From contig JAZDLA010000087.1 of the NCBI GenBank assembly GCA_043802425.1, positions 1 through 5,735 on the forward strand: a DNA stretch of 5,735 nucleotides. Reading direction: 5' to 3'. Made by a program: the position numbers and the translations under genes. The DNA is from JAGUYA01 sp043802425. Its GTDB lineage: Bacteria > Omnitrophota > Gorgyraeia > Gygaellales > Profunditerraquicolaceae. The notes beneath the pieces are model-generated. The model saw only the letters and a list, made by a program, of their open reading frames with translations, did not search any database and was not told where the DNA came from. Below, piece by piece: positions 5,230-5,735 of this stretch (position 1 is the first letter of the stretch; each line of letters begins with the position of its first letter).

Positions 5230-5735
5230 CGACCTTAACCTATAAGAAATCCGGAGTAGATATAAAAAAGGCGGGTCTTTTTAAAGATCGGATAAAGTCT
5301 TTGGTAAGGAAGTCTTTTCGCAAGGAGGTTTTAAGAGATATCGGCAGCTTCGGGAGTTTCTTTAGGTTCCCCAAAGAAAAATATAAAGATCCGGTATTAG
5401 TCTCTTCTTCTGACGGGGTAGGGACAAAATTAAAGATCGCTATTTTAGCCAATAAGCACGATACTATTGGCATTGACGCCGTGGCTATGAACGTCAATGA
5501 TATCTTATGCACGGGGGCAGAAACCCTGTTCTTTTTAGATTATATTGCCTGTGGTAAATTAGAGCCGGTGGTACTTTTTGATGTAGTCAAGGGTATAAAT
5601 GAGGGTTGCATCCAGGCGGGTTGCTCTCTTATAGGTGGTGAGACTGCTGAGATGCCCGGGATGTATAAGGCTGGTGATTACGATATAGCTGGTTTTTGCG
5701 TAGGGGTAGTGGAACGTAGCAATATCATTGATGGC
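5226..5735 (+). CDS. purM: Phosphoribosylformylglycinamidine cyclo-ligase (AIR synthetase), N-terminal half
   Basis: PurM uses ATP to close the imidazole ring, turning FGAM into AIR, the fifth step of the pathway. The frame is open from ATG 5226 to the window edge (170 codons), about half of the usual 330-350 residues, so the 3' end lies outside. Family motifs seen: TYKKSGVDI at 5-13, SSDGVGTKLK (61-70) for substrate/ATP binding, GIDAVAMNVND (82-92) with the metal/phosphate-binding Asp and Asn residues, and GGETAEMPGMY (137-147). The start is certain: a strong Shine-Dalgarno, the conserved N-terminus, and a 4-base overlap with the preceding stop. It is homologous to the AIRS-like units of PurL upstream. 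Nothing in the visible half is abnormal. Confidence 0.96.
   Translation, partial: MTTLTYKKSGVDIKKAGLFKDRIKSLVRKSFRKEVLRDIGSFGSFFRFPKEKYKDPVLVSSSDGVGTKLKIAILANKHDTIGIDAVAMNVNDILCTGAETLFFLDYIACGKLEPVVLFDVVKGINEGCIQAGCSLIGGETAEMPGMYKAGDYDIAGFCVGVVERSNIIDG

Noticed and set aside
5240..5512. Antisense frame of 90 codons at the right end
   Set aside because: Opposite strand of purM, whose motifs are unmistakable.

Overview
The window is a stretch of a bacterial de novo purine synthesis operon, all on the + strand: the 3' end of purB (adenylosuccinate lyase), purL (small-type FGAM synthase subunit), a LOG-family (TIGR00730-type) nucleotide phosphoribohydrolase homologue, a divergent purF homologue, and the 5' half of purM (AIR synthetase). 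Both ends of the window cut through genes. Base composition is moderate (roughly mid-40s % G+C by eye). No gene is a strong taxonomic marker. The small-type PurL, the unusual PurF clade and the gene order suit an anaerobic or uncultivated bacterium (Bacteroidetes-like or candidate-phylum lineages), but I cannot place it with confidence.

Layout. purB ends at 552. A 268-base non-coding gap follows (553-820). It holds a perfect 12-bp palindrome, a consensus-like TATAAT box and a 155-base segment (637-791) closed by a perfect 10-bp inverted repeat with further nested pairings. purL (821-3043) starts behind a good Shine-Dalgarno, and the LOG-family gene (3080-3742) follows 36 bases later. An 89-base gap with a long bulged hairpin (3761-3800) precedes the PurF homologue (3832-5229). 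That gene overlaps purM by the 4-base ATGA (5226-5229), a sign of translational coupling.

How the genes work together. PurF makes phosphoribosylamine from PRPP, PurL (with PurS and PurQ) makes FGAM, PurM closes the imidazole ring to AIR, and PurB acts twice later in the pathway. The LOG homologue is the outsider; relatives release the base and ribose 5-phosphate from nucleoside monophosphates. purS and purQ, which a small-type PurL needs, are not between purB and purL and must lie elsewhere.

The most striking observation is that the PurF homologue has Ser where the glutaminase nucleophile Cys should be. Most other glutamine-pocket residues are also changed, yet the PRPP-binding motif and all four predicted Fe-S cluster cysteines remain. 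It looks like a PurF whose glutaminase domain is dead and whose phosphoribosyltransferase is intact, translationally coupled to purM. The second observation is the 155-base structured segment upstream of purL, which could be an unrecognised RNA or a miniature inverted-repeat element.
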